47,621 nucleotides of DNA, taken from assembly GCA_947651225.1 (NCBI GenBank), contig CANSYK010000022.1, forward strand, positions 1 through 47,621, in the 5' to 3' direction. The position numbers and the translations under genes are program-made. The notes below the pieces were generated by a model that worked only from the letters and a program-made list of their open reading frames with translations, was not told where the DNA came from and did not search any database. Numbering within the stretch: the stretch's first letter is position 1; each line of letters starts with the position of its first letter. The stretch comes from an uncultured bacterium (lineage in GTDB: Bacteria; Bacillota; Clostridia; Lachnospirales; Lachnospiraceae). Of this stretch, positions 17,648-26,362 are shown piece after piece.

Positions 17648-17679
17648 AAAATATATTTCTTAAAAAAATGTGAAATAGA

Positions 17680-17708
17680 TTGCAAATGTGACGTTGTTTT
17701 GTTATTAT
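17680..17708 (+). promoter_or_regulatory. SigA-type promoter of the BlaI-like gene
   Basis: TTGCAA (17680-17685), 17-base spacer, TATTAT (17703-17708), giving an untranslated leader of about 130 bases. Confidence 0.65.
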
Positions 17709-17761
17709 GACCATACATAATTCTAATGCTGCATATTTATTGTGAAGGTATTAGTTTTGCG

Positions 17762-17818
17762 CAAGCCGCTAAAAAGGGGCTTGGAAGTAACTTGGGATTA
17801 AAGTACATCATAATCCAA
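17762..17818 (+). other. two hairpins in the leader of the BlaI-like gene
   Basis: CAAGCC (17762-17767) can pair with GGGCTTGG about ten bases on, and TTGGGATTA (17792-17800) pairs with TAATCCAA (17811-17818). The second ends 27 bases before the start codon. They may be part of an operator or an RNA leader structure; no known riboswitch core was recognised. Confidence 0.4.
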
Positions 17819-17845
17819 ATTGTGTGAATGGAGGACTAGTTAAGA

Positions 17846-18214
17846 ATGGAAATTAAGGCACTAACAGAGAGTGAAAAGATTACAATGAAATGCGTATGGG
17901 ATTTGGGTGATGGTACAAGGCTGGCACATATTTTGGCGCTGGCAAATGAGAAATATGGAAAAGACTGGAAGTCACAGACGGTTTCTACCTTTTTGGGAAA
18001 GCTTGTTTTAAAAGGGTATTTGGAGCAATTTCGTGATGGAAGGTATTTCTGCTACCGCATTTTAATCAGCAAGACAGATTATCGCTGCCATGAATTGGCA
18101 AGAGAGATGCATTTTTGGGATGATGGAGATGTGGAGCTTTTTGCAAGTGAACTATTAAATGAAAAGACATTTACTGCGCAGGAAAGAGAAGTGTTAAAAG
18201 CAGCAATGAAATAA
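17846..18214 (+). CDS. BlaI/MecI/CopY-family transcriptional repressor
   Basis: A 122-residue winged-helix repressor with the family pattern: LTESEKITMKCVWDLG at the start, the recognition region SQTVSTFLGKLVLKGYLEQFRDGRYFCY near 38-70, and a C-terminal dimerisation helix. Classical members control beta-lactamase with the sensor BlaR1, or copper export. No BlaR1, beta-lactamase or copper gene is nearby, so the target is unknown and resistance cannot be inferred. GGAGG lies upstream of ATG 17846. Confidence 0.88.
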   Translation: MEIKALTESEKITMKCVWDLGDGTRLAHILALANEKYGKDWKSQTVSTFLGKLVLKGYLEQFRDGRYFCYRILISKTDYRCHELAREMHFWDDGDVELFASELLNEKTFTAQEREVLKAAMK

Positions 18215-18289
18215 AACACAATGAACCATACCAGTTGCAGAGAATGTTTATAGTGCCAGGGTATGAATCGTAAAACAGGTATACAACGG

Positions 18290-18319
18290 AGGGGCAGCGT
18301 GTATAAGCGATGCCCCTTT
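18290..18319 (+). terminator. hairpin with short T-run
   Basis: AGGGGCA (18290-18296) pairs with TGCCCCT (18311-18317) followed by only TT. It probably ends the BlaI-like transcript or acts as a weak attenuator before the TPR gene. Confidence 0.5.
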
Positions 18320-18390
18320 AATATGTAGTAAAGAAAAGTAAAGACAGTGTTTTGAGCCATAAAAGAAGTGGCATGAGGGAATAGGTTAAT

Positions 18391-19563
18391 ATGAAACAGA
18401 ATATTTGGAAAAAAGCAGTACTTTTTGCAGGGGTGGCAGTTTTGTTGACTGGCTGTGGGGAGGCCAAAAAGGCATATGATCAGGGGATGAAGCTTGCAAA
18501 AGAAGGCAAATATGAAAAGTCCCTGCCTTATTTTAAAGAGGCAATTCAGGAAAATGGGGAACAGGCAGAGTATTATATTGGTTATGGCATGGCACTTTGC
18601 CGTTTGAATCGTTATGAGGCGGCAAAGGAGGAGTTTCAGAAGGTAATACAGGAAACCGATAACAAGATTTCCAAAGAGAACAATAAGCAGCTTTGTTATG
18701 GGATGGCTATCGCAGAATATGGGTTGGGGGAATATGGCCATGTGATTGAATATTGTGATAAGGCAGTGGAAATTGAATATCTGGAGGATATGGACTGCGA
18801 TATTTTATATACAAAGATTTCTGCTCTTTGGCAGCAAGGTGAATGGAAGACGGCAGAGGAAGTATGCTATGCCCTTCTTGAGAAAAATAAGAAATATATG
18901 GATGCCTATATGATTTTGGCGGGAATTGAACAGGAACTTGGGGACAGTGATAAGGCGGTTCAGGCATATAAGGATGCAATTGAAGCAGATAAGACGTATT
19001 ATAATGCGTATTTTAAGTTGTATCAGCAGTATCAGTCCGCTGGGCAGACCGATGCGGCAAATGAGCTCTTAAACCAGCTGGTGGCGTTAAAAACGAATAA
19101 GGCAGAGAATATGATGGTGATTGGAAGGGCATATTTTTATAAGCAGGAATATGATAAGGCAAAGGAATATTTGAAGATGGCGGTTGATGGGAATAATGTG
19201 GAGAGCTTATACTATTTAGGGATTGTTTCTGCCTCTTTAGAAGAATATGATGATGCGATTTCCTATTATCAGAAATATATTAAGGAAAATCAGGAAGAAA
19301 TGAATGTTGAGGTATATTATCAACTTGCTATTGTCTATATGCAGCAGGAGGAATATGACAAGGCACAGAGCATAATTACAAAAGGAATTTCCTATGGTGT
19401 TACGCCGGCTCTGCAGGAGCTTAAAAAAATACAGGTAATTTTATTGGAAAAACAGAATTGTTACAAAGAGGCAGTGCCTTTGGCGAAGGAATATATCAAA
19501 TGTTATCCAGCAGACACAGCGATGGAAAAGGAGTTATCCTTTATTAAGACACGCATAAAATAG
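18391..19563 (+). CDS. TPR-repeat lipoprotein
   Basis: A 390-residue predicted lipoprotein. The signal peptide ends in a lipobox LLTGCG with Cys22 as the lipid anchor. The rest is a solenoid of tetratricopeptide repeats (about nine, for example GKYEKSLPYFKEAIQE, NRYEAAKEEFQKVI, EYDKAKEYLKMAVD, EYDDAISYYQKYI), which mediate protein contacts on the outer face of the membrane. Partner unknown. The ribosome binding site is weak (GAGGG about 14 bases upstream). hflX starts 16 bases after its stop. Confidence 0.88.
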   Translation: MKQNIWKKAVLFAGVAVLLTGCGEAKKAYDQGMKLAKEGKYEKSLPYFKEAIQENGEQAEYYIGYGMALCRLNRYEAAKEEFQKVIQETDNKISKENNKQLCYGMAIAEYGLGEYGHVIEYCDKAVEIEYLEDMDCDILYTKISALWQQGEWKTAEEVCYALLEKNKKYMDAYMILAGIEQELGDSDKAVQAYKDAIEADKTYYNAYFKLYQQYQSAGQTDAANELLNQLVALKTNKAENMMVIGRAYFYKQEYDKAKEYLKMAVDGNNVESLYYLGIVSASLEEYDDAISYYQKYIKENQEEMNVEVYYQLAIVYMQQEEYDKAQSIITKGISYGVTPALQELKKIQVILLEKQNCYKEAVPLAKEYIKCYPADTAMEKELSFIKTRIK

Positions 19564-19579
19564 ATAGGAGGGTTCTGTT

Positions 19580-20863
19580 TTGGGTGAAGAAATATTGTAT
19601 GATACGGCAGAACGGGAAGAGCGTATTATCCTGGTAGGAGTTGCTACTTCTGATACAGAAGATGTCTGGCAGTCTTTGGACGAACTTGAGGAACTTGGAC
19701 AAACAGCGGGTGCAGTGACCGTGGCAAAAGTGGTGCAGAACAGGGAGAGTTTCCATTCGAAAACGTATATTGGAAAAGGGAAGATTCAGGAGGTAAAAGA
19801 CCTTGTAATTGAGTACGAGGCAGATTGTGTAGTGTGTGATGATGAGCTGACTCCAGCACAGTATAATAATTTGCAAGAATTATTAGAGGTAAAAGTGATT
19901 GACCGAACCGTTATGATTCTGGATATCTTTGCAAAGAGGGCATCTACCAGTGAGGGAAAGCTGCAGGTGGAGCTTGCACAGCTTCGTTACCGTTCTTCCC
20001 ATTTAGCGGGTGGGCGTTCTGATCTTTCACGTCTGGGAGGAGGAATCGGTACAAGAGGGCCAGGAGAGCAGAAGTTAGAGATGGACAGGAGGCTGATTAA
20101 GGAGCGTATTACTTTTGTGCGCCGGGAATTGCAGCAGGTGCAGAAAATGCGTGAGCTGACCAGAAAAAAGCGCCAGGAGAATCCGATTCCGGTTATTGCG
20201 ATTGTAGGCTATACCAATGCCGGGAAATCTACGCTTTTAAACCATCTGACCGGAGCTGGCGTCTTATCGGAGGATAAGCTTTTTGCGACACTGGACCCAA
20301 CAACAAGAAGGTTAGAGTTAGAAAACGGTGAGGAGATGCTTTTTACTGACACTGTAGGTTTTATACGGAAACTTCCACATCATCTGGTACAGGCATTTCG
20401 CAGTACCTTAGAGGAGGCAAAATATGCAGATATGATTCTTCATGTGGTGGATTGTTCCAATCCCGATATGGATGCGCAGATGGAAACGGTGTATGAAACA
20501 CTGCAAAGGCTGGAAGTTGGCGACAAACCGATTGTGACAGCTTTTAATAAGGCAGACCGGATTTTAGGAGAAGTAATTTTAAAGGATTTGCATGCAGATA
20601 AAACGGTACGGATTTCTGCAAAATATGGGGAAGGAATTGAAAAAATGCTTTCCCTGTTAAGCGATGTATTAAAGGAAAATAAGGTGATTTTGGAAATGGT
20701 ATTTCCTTATGAAGAAGGGGCAAAATTGAACCAGCTTCGAAAATATGGGCAGCTTCTTTCAGAAGAGTACCAAAATGACGGAATTTTTGTAAAAGCATGT
20801 CTTGACAGAGAGTATCTATATCTGTTTCAGTCGGCAAAAGAAGATGGAACTGTTAAGAAATAA
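19580..20863 (+). CDS. hflX: GTPase HflX (ribosome rescue/splitting)
   Basis: A 427-residue GTPase that binds and splits stalled or heat-damaged 70S ribosomes. The N-terminal HflX domain is followed by a Gly-rich linker (LAGGRSDLSRLGGGIGTRGPGE, split by eye near 150) and a G domain with GYTNAGKS (210-217), DTVGF, NKAD and SAK. The start is an uncommon TTG at 19580, chosen because GGAGGG lies seven bases upstream and no in-frame ATG or GTG is close. It shares this window with rqcH, another ribosome-rescue factor, but not an operon. Confidence 0.93.
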   Translation: MGEEILYDTAEREERIILVGVATSDTEDVWQSLDELEELGQTAGAVTVAKVVQNRESFHSKTYIGKGKIQEVKDLVIEYEADCVVCDDELTPAQYNNLQELLEVKVIDRTVMILDIFAKRASTSEGKLQVELAQLRYRSSHLAGGRSDLSRLGGGIGTRGPGEQKLEMDRRLIKERITFVRRELQQVQKMRELTRKKRQENPIPVIAIVGYTNAGKSTLLNHLTGAGVLSEDKLFATLDPTTRRLELENGEEMLFTDTVGFIRKLPHHLVQAFRSTLEEAKYADMILHVVDCSNPDMDAQMETVYETLQRLEVGDKPIVTAFNKADRILGEVILKDLHADKTVRISAKYGEGIEKMLSLLSDVLKENKVILEMVFPYEEGAKLNQLRKYGQLLSEEYQNDGIFVKACLDREYLYLFQSAKEDGTVKK

Positions 20864-20908
20864 TATTTAAACATGTCCTAAGTTAGAAAGACAGGAGATT
20901 ACGTTGGG

Positions 20909-21400
20909 ATGAATATGATTGTATGTGCCGATTCCCGATGGGGAATCGGAAAGAAGGGAGAGCTGCTTGTCTGTATTCCGGCAGATCAGAGGATGTTTAA
21001 AGAGCATACAATGGGAAAGGTTGTCTTAGGAGGCAGAAAAACGATGGAAGGACTGCCGGGCAAAATGCCCTTGTATGGAAGGACAAATATTGTGTTGACT
21101 TCCCAAAAGGACTATTCTTTTGGCGATGCGGTAATTGTTCACAGCATGGAAGAGGCACTTTTGGAGTTGAAAAAATATGTGGAAGATAATATTTATATTA
21201 TAGGTGGTGGGAAGGTATATCAGGAATTTCTGCCGTATTGTAATAGGGTATATGTTACAAAAGTGGATTACCAGTATGAAGCGGATACTTTTTTTCCCAA
21301 TCTTGACCAAAGTGAGGAATGGGTGATGACCCATGACTCGGAGGAGCAGACTTATTATAATTTGGAGTATTATTTTACGATTTATCAGCGCAGGAACTGA
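20909..21400 (+). CDS. folA: Dihydrofolate reductase
   Basis: A 163-residue enzyme reducing dihydrofolate with NADPH. Visible are the N-terminal strand IVCADSRWGIGKKGEL, the catalytic acid Asp26 in IPADQRMF, GKVVLGGRKTMEGLP (cofactor loop), YIIGGGKVYQEFL and VTKVDYQYEADTFFP. The usual Leu-Pro-Trp after the first loop reads Leu-Leu-Val here, an uncommon active-site neighbourhood. AGGAG lies about 13 bases upstream of ATG 20909. No thyA is adjacent. The last two codons and stop lie inside an F2 repeat fragment. Confidence 0.92.
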   Translation: MNMIVCADSRWGIGKKGELLVCIPADQRMFKEHTMGKVVLGGRKTMEGLPGKMPLYGRTNIVLTSQKDYSFGDAVIVHSMEEALLELKKYVEDNIYIIGGGKVYQEFLPYCNRVYVTKVDYQYEADTFFPNLDQSEEWVMTHDSEEQTYYNLEYYFTIYQRRN

Positions 21401-21432
21401 AAGTTCCTGGAATGAATTTTCAAACACGCTCT
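21391..21432. repeat. F2 right-end fragment overlapping the folA stop
   Basis: From AGGAACT (21392) through AATTTTCAAACACGCTCT (to 21432) this matches the right end of the full F2 copy (about 46020-46060), with one or two changes. No left end is present. It supplies the final codons AGG AAC TGA of folA. Confidence 0.75.
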
Positions 21433-21527
21433 GAGGCACGAAATTTACAACTAAATCAGATTAAGGAAATAGGAAAGGCTGTCGATATGTATAGTAGAAA
21501 ATTTATGGTAAAGAGAGGGGCGTACAT

Positions 21528-22151
21528 ATGAATTTTACTTTAGGAAATGTGGCAGCCGACCAGACAGATTCTGGCGAAAAGACAGAAGGAAGACGGACAA
21601 AGAATGATATTTGGAAAGAGGCAATCGAAGCATTAGTTGATCCGACAAGTGGAATGGATGAGCCGCAGCGTGCGGAATATGAGCAGAAAATTATGCAAAA
21701 GCTGAAATCAGGAAGAAAGCTGACACAGGAAGAGCTGGATTATCTGCGCATTCATAATCCGGAGATGTATAAGATAGCTGTTCGGGTTGAAACCGAGCGA
21801 AAAGTCTTAAAAACAAAACTTAATAACTGCAAATCTAAAGAAGAGGTACAGCAGGTTGTTTCAATTCAGATGGAAGTATTAAAAGCGATGAAGGGGGACC
21901 CGGCACAGCCGTATATGACGGCAATGGTAAGCAAAGAAATTCAGGATTTTAAGAAAACCAGTGAATATGCAAGGCTTCCAGAAAAAGAAGAAGAAGGAAA
22001 GAAGAAAACCGGAGAAGAAAAAATTTCCCCAAAAAGGGACAGCGATGTGGAAGAAGACCTTGCGCTTTTTCAGAAAGCAGCAGCCTATGGCAGGTTAAAG
22101 ACACAATGTATCAAAATCGGAGAACTGGCGCAGGTGCATCTTTCTGCCTGA
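21528..22151 (+). CDS. Unrecognised soluble protein, helical and charged
   Basis: A 207-residue protein with no domain I recognise. It has no signal peptide or membrane helix. Composition is strongly Lys/Glu-rich, with predicted helices (WKEAIEALVD, EYEQKIMQKLKSGRKL, ELDYLRIHNPEMYKIA), a probable coiled coil near 80-115, and a disordered KEEEGKKKTGEEK stretch near 155-170. ATG 21528 follows a purine-rich GAGAGGGG. It is monocistronic, between folA and an inverted F1 copy. Confidence 0.8.
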   Translation: MNFTLGNVAADQTDSGEKTEGRRTKNDIWKEAIEALVDPTSGMDEPQRAEYEQKIMQKLKSGRKLTQEELDYLRIHNPEMYKIAVRVETERKVLKTKLNNCKSKEEVQQVVSIQMEVLKAMKGDPAQPYMTAMVSKEIQDFKKTSEYARLPEKEEEGKKKTGEEKISPKRDSDVEEDLALFQKAAAYGRLKTQCIKIGELAQVHLSA

Positions 22152-22193
22152 TTTTAAGTCATATATGGTCCTTACTATTTACGGCTGATTTTA

Positions 22194-22330
22194 TTATAGT
22201 AAACGAAAAAAACGCTTGCGTTTTGCTTCGTTTACAGCGCCGGATACACGCTGCAAAGCAGCATAACTTCCTATGTGTATCCGTGCGCATCCATTATAGT
22301 AAACGCATGTATTTTATGCGTTTACTATAT
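22194..22330 (-). repeat. F1 three-stem repeat copy D (inverted)
   Basis: A complete 137-base copy in the opposite orientation to the others, with the perfect form of stem 1 as in copy C. Its outermost right base differs (T instead of A). It lies between convergent genes, just before a bidirectional terminator. Confidence 0.92.
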
Positions 22331-22334
22331 TATA

Positions 22335-22372
22335 AAAAAGGTATCAGTTTATATTATAACTGATACCTTTTT
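22335..22372. terminator. bidirectional intrinsic terminator
   Basis: AAAAAGGTATCAGTT (22335-22349) pairs with AACTGATACCTTTTT (22358-22372). A-run and T-run flank the stem on both strands, so it can end both the unknown plus-strand gene and the minus-strand phosphorylase. Confidence 0.92.
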
Positions 22373-22411
22373 GTATAGCCAATAGCTTTCAGATGTTCGA
22401 AGAACGCTGCT

Positions 22412-24859
22412 TTACACATTTCCCATAACGACAGTCACATTGTATTCTGTTTTTCCTTTTTCATAAGGAACGACAGTTGTTCCAGTCAGTTCTTTGCCAT
22501 CAACAACAAGTTTTGCTACGCCTTTTTCAACTTTATCCGGATTTTCTACAGTAATATTATAAACGCCTTCCCGGTACTTACGGGTCATTGTAAATTTCGT
22601 ACCCATTTCAGAAGGAACACAAGGATCAATACTAAGGCCGGTAAGGGTTGGGACAACGCCCAGGATGTATTGTGAAACATTGACAAAAGTCCAGGCGGCT
22701 GTTCCGGTCAGCCAGCTATTCTTTGCCTGTCCAAAGAAATGGGCGTCTTTTCCGGCAATCATCTGCGAATATACATATGGTTCCGTACAGTGGATTTCAC
22801 TGATGTCTTCAATGTAGGCAGGACAGGTCTTTTTATAAATTTCGAATGCCCTGTTACCACGGCCAAGTATGGTTTCCGCACAGGAAATCCATGGATTGTT
22901 GTGGCAGAAAATACCAGCATTTTCTTTATATCCTGGTGGATAAGAAGAGATTTCACCCAGTTCTAAATGATAACGGGTATATGGCGGCTGCAATAACACA
23001 ATACCATATTTGGTGTCAAGTTTTTCTTTTACAGAATCCAGTGCTGTTTTTGCTTCACCGCTTTCCACGCCGATGCCGGCAAGAACACAAAAGCCTTGTG
23101 GTTCAATGTAAATCTGGCCTTCTTCGCATTCACTGGAGCCGATTTTCTGACTCTTTGCGTCATAGGCGCGAAGGAACCACTTGCCATCCCAGCCATCTTT
23201 TAAGACGGCATCATTCATGGCAGCGACTTCTTTTAAAGCGCGGTCTGCTTCGTCCTGGTTTCCGGTAAAGGAACAGAGGTCTGCATATTCTTTTCCGTAT
23301 TTTACAAACATACCAGCAATAAAGACGGATTCTGCAACAGGCCCATCGCTTGGCCCAAAGGTCTGGAAGGATTCACCTGGCTGCTCAGAAAAGCAGTTTA
23401 AGTTCAGGCAGTCATTCCAGTCCGCACGGCCAATTAAAGGAAGGTTATGAGGGCCTTTATGGGTAGCAATATAATCAAAAGAGCGTTTTAAATGCTCCAT
23501 CAATGTCTTTGCCTTGGAATCATCATTGTCAAATGGAACCATCTCCTCAAGAATAGAAGTATCGCCTGTCTCGCGGATATAGGCAGAAGTGCAGGCAATC
23601 AGCCAGAGTGGATCATCATTAAAACCACTTCCAATATCCGCATTTCCCTTTTTGGTCAATGGCTGGTACTGGTGATAGGAGCTTCCGTCTTCAAACTGGG
23701 TAGAAGCAATATCAATAATTCTTTCTCTTGCGCGCTCTGGAATCAGGTGGACAAAGCCAAGAAGATCCTGGCAGGAGTCACGGAATCCCATTCCACGGCC
23801 AATTCCTGATTCATAGTAAGAAGCAGAGCGGGACATATTAAAGGTTACCATACACTGATACTGGTTCCAGATATTTACCATACGATCGAGCTTTTCTTCA
23901 TCAGAAGATACCGTAAATTTGGCAAGAAGTTCTTCCCAATTTTCTTTTAACTCGGTAAGTGCTGCCTCTACCTGCCCGTCCGTCTGGAATTTGGCAAGAA
24001 GTTCATCGGCAGGTTTTTTGTTAATTATATCCTGTGCCGTGAATTTTTCTTCCACTGGATTTTCACAATAGCCAAGAACAAAAATAAAGCTTTTGGACTC
24101 ACCTGGCGCTAAGGTAACATTAATCTGTTGGGAGGCAATCGGTGACCAGCCGCTTGCTACAGAGTTGTGTGATTTTCCCTCTTCTACGACCTTAGGATTT
24201 ACGACACCGCGGTAAGCGCCTAAAAATTCATCACGGCTGGTATCAAAGCCATCAATCTTGCTGTTAACAGAAAATACAGCATAGTGATTACGGCGTTCAC
24301 GGTACTCCGTTTTATGATAAATCGTTGAATCAATTACTTCTACTTCACCGATATTTAAATTACGCTGAAAGTTTGTCATATCGTCCATTGCATTCCAAAG
24401 ACAGAATTCAATATAGGAAAAGAACGTGAAAGTCTTTTCGGCAGAAGAATTGTTTGTAAAAGTAAGCTGGTTTACTTCGCAATTATCGTTTAATGGAACG
24501 AATGCCAGCAGGGAAGCCTGTAGTTCATTTTTACTGGATGTAAAGCGGCTATAACCCATGCCATGGCGGCACTCATAGGAGTCAAGCTCCGTTTTTACGG
24601 GCTGCCAGCCAGGATTCCATACCGTACCTCCTTCTTTTACATAATAGTAGCGTCCGCCTTCATCGTTTGGGATGTTGTTGTAGCGGTAGCGTGTTAAGCG
24701 AAGCAGCTTTGCATCTTTATAAAAGCTGTAACCACCACAGGTATTGGAAATTAGTGAAAAGAAACTATTGCTTCCCAGATAATTAATCCATGGGAGTGGT
24801 GTTTTAGGAGTTGTAATTACATACTCCTTATTCGCATCATCAAAATAACCAAATTTCAT
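22412..24859 (-). CDS. Cellobiose phosphorylase (GH94)
   Basis: An 815-residue cytosolic enzyme that splits cellobiose with phosphate to glucose 1-phosphate and glucose. Length and motifs fit GH94 cellobiose phosphorylase rather than the much longer cyclic-glucan type: N-terminal [28 protein letters not shown] near 360, [11 protein letters not shown] near 411, and DWNDCLNLN (480-488) where Asp483 most likely is the general acid. There is no signal peptide, so cellobiose must be imported. GGAGGT precedes the ATG on the minus strand. No transporter or cellulase gene is adjacent, so it may be regulated on its own. Activity on a related beta-glucoside is possible. Confidence 0.9.
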   Translation of the reverse strand: MKFGYFDDANKEYVITTPKTPLPWINYLGSNSFFSLISNTCGGYSFYKDAKLLRLTRYRYNNIPNDEGGRYYYVKEGGTVWNPGWQPVKTELDSYECRHGMGYSRFTSSKNELQASLLAFVPLNDNCEVNQLTFTNNSSAEKTFTFFSYIEFCLWNAMDDMTNFQRNLNIGEVEVIDSTIYHKTEYRERRNHYAVFSVNSKIDGFDTSRDEFLGAYRGVVNPKVVEEGKSHNSVASGWSPIASQQINVTLAPGESKSFIFVLGYCENPVEEKFTAQDIINKKPADELLAKFQTDGQVEAALTELKENWEELLAKFTVSSDEEKLDRMVNIWNQYQCMVTFNMSRSASYYESGIGRGMGFRDSCQDLLGFVHLIPERARERIIDIASTQFEDGSSYHQYQPLTKKGNADIGSGFNDDPLWLIACTSAYIRETGDTSILEEMVPFDNDDSKAKTLMEHLKRSFDYIATHKGPHNLPLIGRADWNDCLNLNCFSEQPGESFQTFGPSDGPVAESVFIAGMFVKYGKEYADLCSFTGNQDEADRALKEVAAMNDAVLKDGWDGKWFLRAYDAKSQKIGSSECEEGQIYIEPQGFCVLAGIGVESGEAKTALDSVKEKLDTKYGIVLLQPPYTRYHLELGEISSYPPGYKENAGIFCHNNPWISCAETILGRGNRAFEIYKKTCPAYIEDISEIHCTEPYVYSQMIAGKDAHFFGQAKNSWLTGTAAWTFVNVSQYILGVVPTLTGLSIDPCVPSEMGTKFTMTRKYREGVYNITVENPDKVEKGVAKLVVDGKELTGTTVVPYEKGKTEYNVTVVMGNV

Positions 24860-24968
24860 ATTGTACCTCCTTCTCCTTAATCGTTTAATAAAAAAAGTAT
24901 ATCGTAATTTTTAGGGAAAAGCAAGCATAGATATACTACTAAAAAAGCCAAAAAAATTGGAGGTAGGA

Positions 24969-25778
24969 ATGAAAGGAAGACAGAAACGAAGTCGGAGGGA
25001 GAGGGCAAATCAAGCGGTCTGTCTGCTGCTGCTTGTTACAGTGTTTGCAGGAATGCTTTTTTCACAGGAACGAAGGGCGCAAATTTCTTCTGTCATAAAT
25101 AGTAATGAGAATCAGGAAAATGTAAAGGGCAAAGAAAAAGACAGCAGCGAGGGACAAAAGGTTGCCTATCTTACTTTTGATGATGGGCCTAGCGTTCTGA
25201 CGAAAGAATATTTGAAAATTTTAAAGGAGGAGGATGTACATGCCACCTTTTTTTTAATCGGGCAGCAGGTGGATGGGGAACTGGTGGATGTGGTACGCCA
25301 GGAAGTGGATGAAGGGCATGAGATTGGGCTTCATACCTATTGCCATGTTGCGGATAAAATATATTGTTCTAAAGAAAGCTATTGTGAGGATTTGGAAAAG
25401 ACAAAACTATGCCTTGAAACAAAAATAGGGATTCAGCCAAAGCTGTTCCGTTTTCCCTGGGGAAGTTCCAATGCATATGTGAGGAGTTATAAGAATCGTG
25501 TTGTGGAAGAAATGGAAAAAGAGGGAATTGGCTATGTTGATTGGAATGTCAGTGGGGAGGATAGTGTAGGCTGTCCATCGGCCGATTCTATTCTCAGGAA
25601 TGTGCGCAAGGATTATGTGAAATATGATGACCCGGTTATTTTGCTGCATGATTCTGCCACCTGTCAATCGACTTTAGAAGCTTTAAGACCGTTGATACGG
25701 GAATTGAAGGAAAATGGATATTCCTTTCGGACGTTGTCTGAGCGGGAAAATCCCTGCCATTTTGGAGAATACCGATAG
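24969..25778 (+). CDS. Polysaccharide deacetylase (CE4/NodB domain), membrane-anchored
   Basis: A 269-residue protein with an N-terminal basic stretch and one hydrophobic helix (about 16-35) that acts as anchor or signal, then a NodB deacetylase domain. Catalytic motifs are TFDDGP (about 69-74) and HTYCH (about 122-126) for metal binding, RFPWGSSN, DWNVSGED and the C-terminal LLHDS. Likely substrate is peptidoglycan N-acetyl groups. ATG 24969 is preferred with GGAGGTAGGA just upstream over an in-frame TTG four codons earlier. Its stop lies three bases from the stop of the convergent XRE gene with no terminator visible between. Confidence 0.88.
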   Translation: MKGRQKRSRRERANQAVCLLLLVTVFAGMLFSQERRAQISSVINSNENQENVKGKEKDSSEGQKVAYLTFDDGPSVLTKEYLKILKEEDVHATFFLIGQQVDGELVDVVRQEVDEGHEIGLHTYCHVADKIYCSKESYCEDLEKTKLCLETKIGIQPKLFRFPWGSSNAYVRSYKNRVVEEMEKEGIGYVDWNVSGEDSVGCPSADSILRNVRKDYVKYDDPVILLHDSATCQSTLEALRPLIRELKENGYSFRTLSERENPCHFGEYR

Positions 25779-25781
25779 TTC

Positions 25782-26132
25782 TTAATAATCGTGATAGGTT
25801 TCTATGTCAAGCAGATCATTTGCAATAAGACAGAGATGGCGAAACTTATGAGGAGGAAGGCGGTGGGCAAGTTGGAGAAATTCGTTTTGCTCTATCGTGG
25901 GAGCGGCGGATTCTTCTGTCTGAAAGAAACTTTGTGGTGTAATTCCGAGATAATCGCAGATTTCAAAGAAGTTGCTCATGGTAGGATAGTTGTGCCCGGT
26001 TTCTATGGAATTAATGTAATTTTTATTCTGACCGATTTCCAGGCTCATCTGTCTGGCACTGACACCTCTGCATTCACGCAATTTGGCAAGACGCAGACCA
26101 AATTCCTCTTTTGATAGTGTGTTGTGTTCCAT
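25782..26132 (-). CDS. XRE-family helix-turn-helix regulator
   Basis: A 116-residue DNA-binding protein with an HTH_3 domain at about 10-65 (LRLAKLRECRGVSARQMSLEIG, then NYINSIETGHNYPTM) and a helical C-terminal part. Its gene is divergent from glmM, and the shared 180-base gap contains an inverted repeat TTCGCCA/TGGCGAA around an AT-rich stretch, a possible operator. Target genes unknown. Confidence 0.88.
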   Translation of the reverse strand: MEHNTLSKEEFGLRLAKLRECRGVSARQMSLEIGQNKNYINSIETGHNYPTMSNFFEICDYLGITPQSFFQTEESAAPTIEQNEFLQLAHRLPPHKFRHLCLIANDLLDIETYHDY

Positions 26133-26292
26133 TGCGGCAAACTCCTTTGTGTTCTTTTTCCAAAGTTTATCAAGTTTGAAAAACAGATGCGCTACAATAT
26201 TTGGGTTATTTTAAAAATTTTCGCCATAATAAATATGGTGTGTAAAAACGGGCATTTTTCGGTGTTTTGGCGAATAAAAATGGATTCAGGAA

Positions 26293-26321
26293 TTGATTTT
26301 GCAAAGGGAATATGATACAAT
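26293..26321 (+). promoter_or_regulatory. SigA-type promoter of glmM
   Basis: TTGATT (26293-26298), 17-base spacer, TACAAT (26316-26321). The predicted transcript begins near 26328, downstream of the ATG at 26312, which rules that ATG out as the start of glmM. Confidence 0.7.
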
Positions 26322-26362
26322 TAAGTGTTGTTGAAATAATAAATGAAAAGGGGGACAAGGAA

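Noticed and set aside
17846-18214. BlaI-like gene as a beta-lactam resistance marker
   Set aside because: No beta-lactamase or BlaR1 sensor nearby; the family has many other targets.
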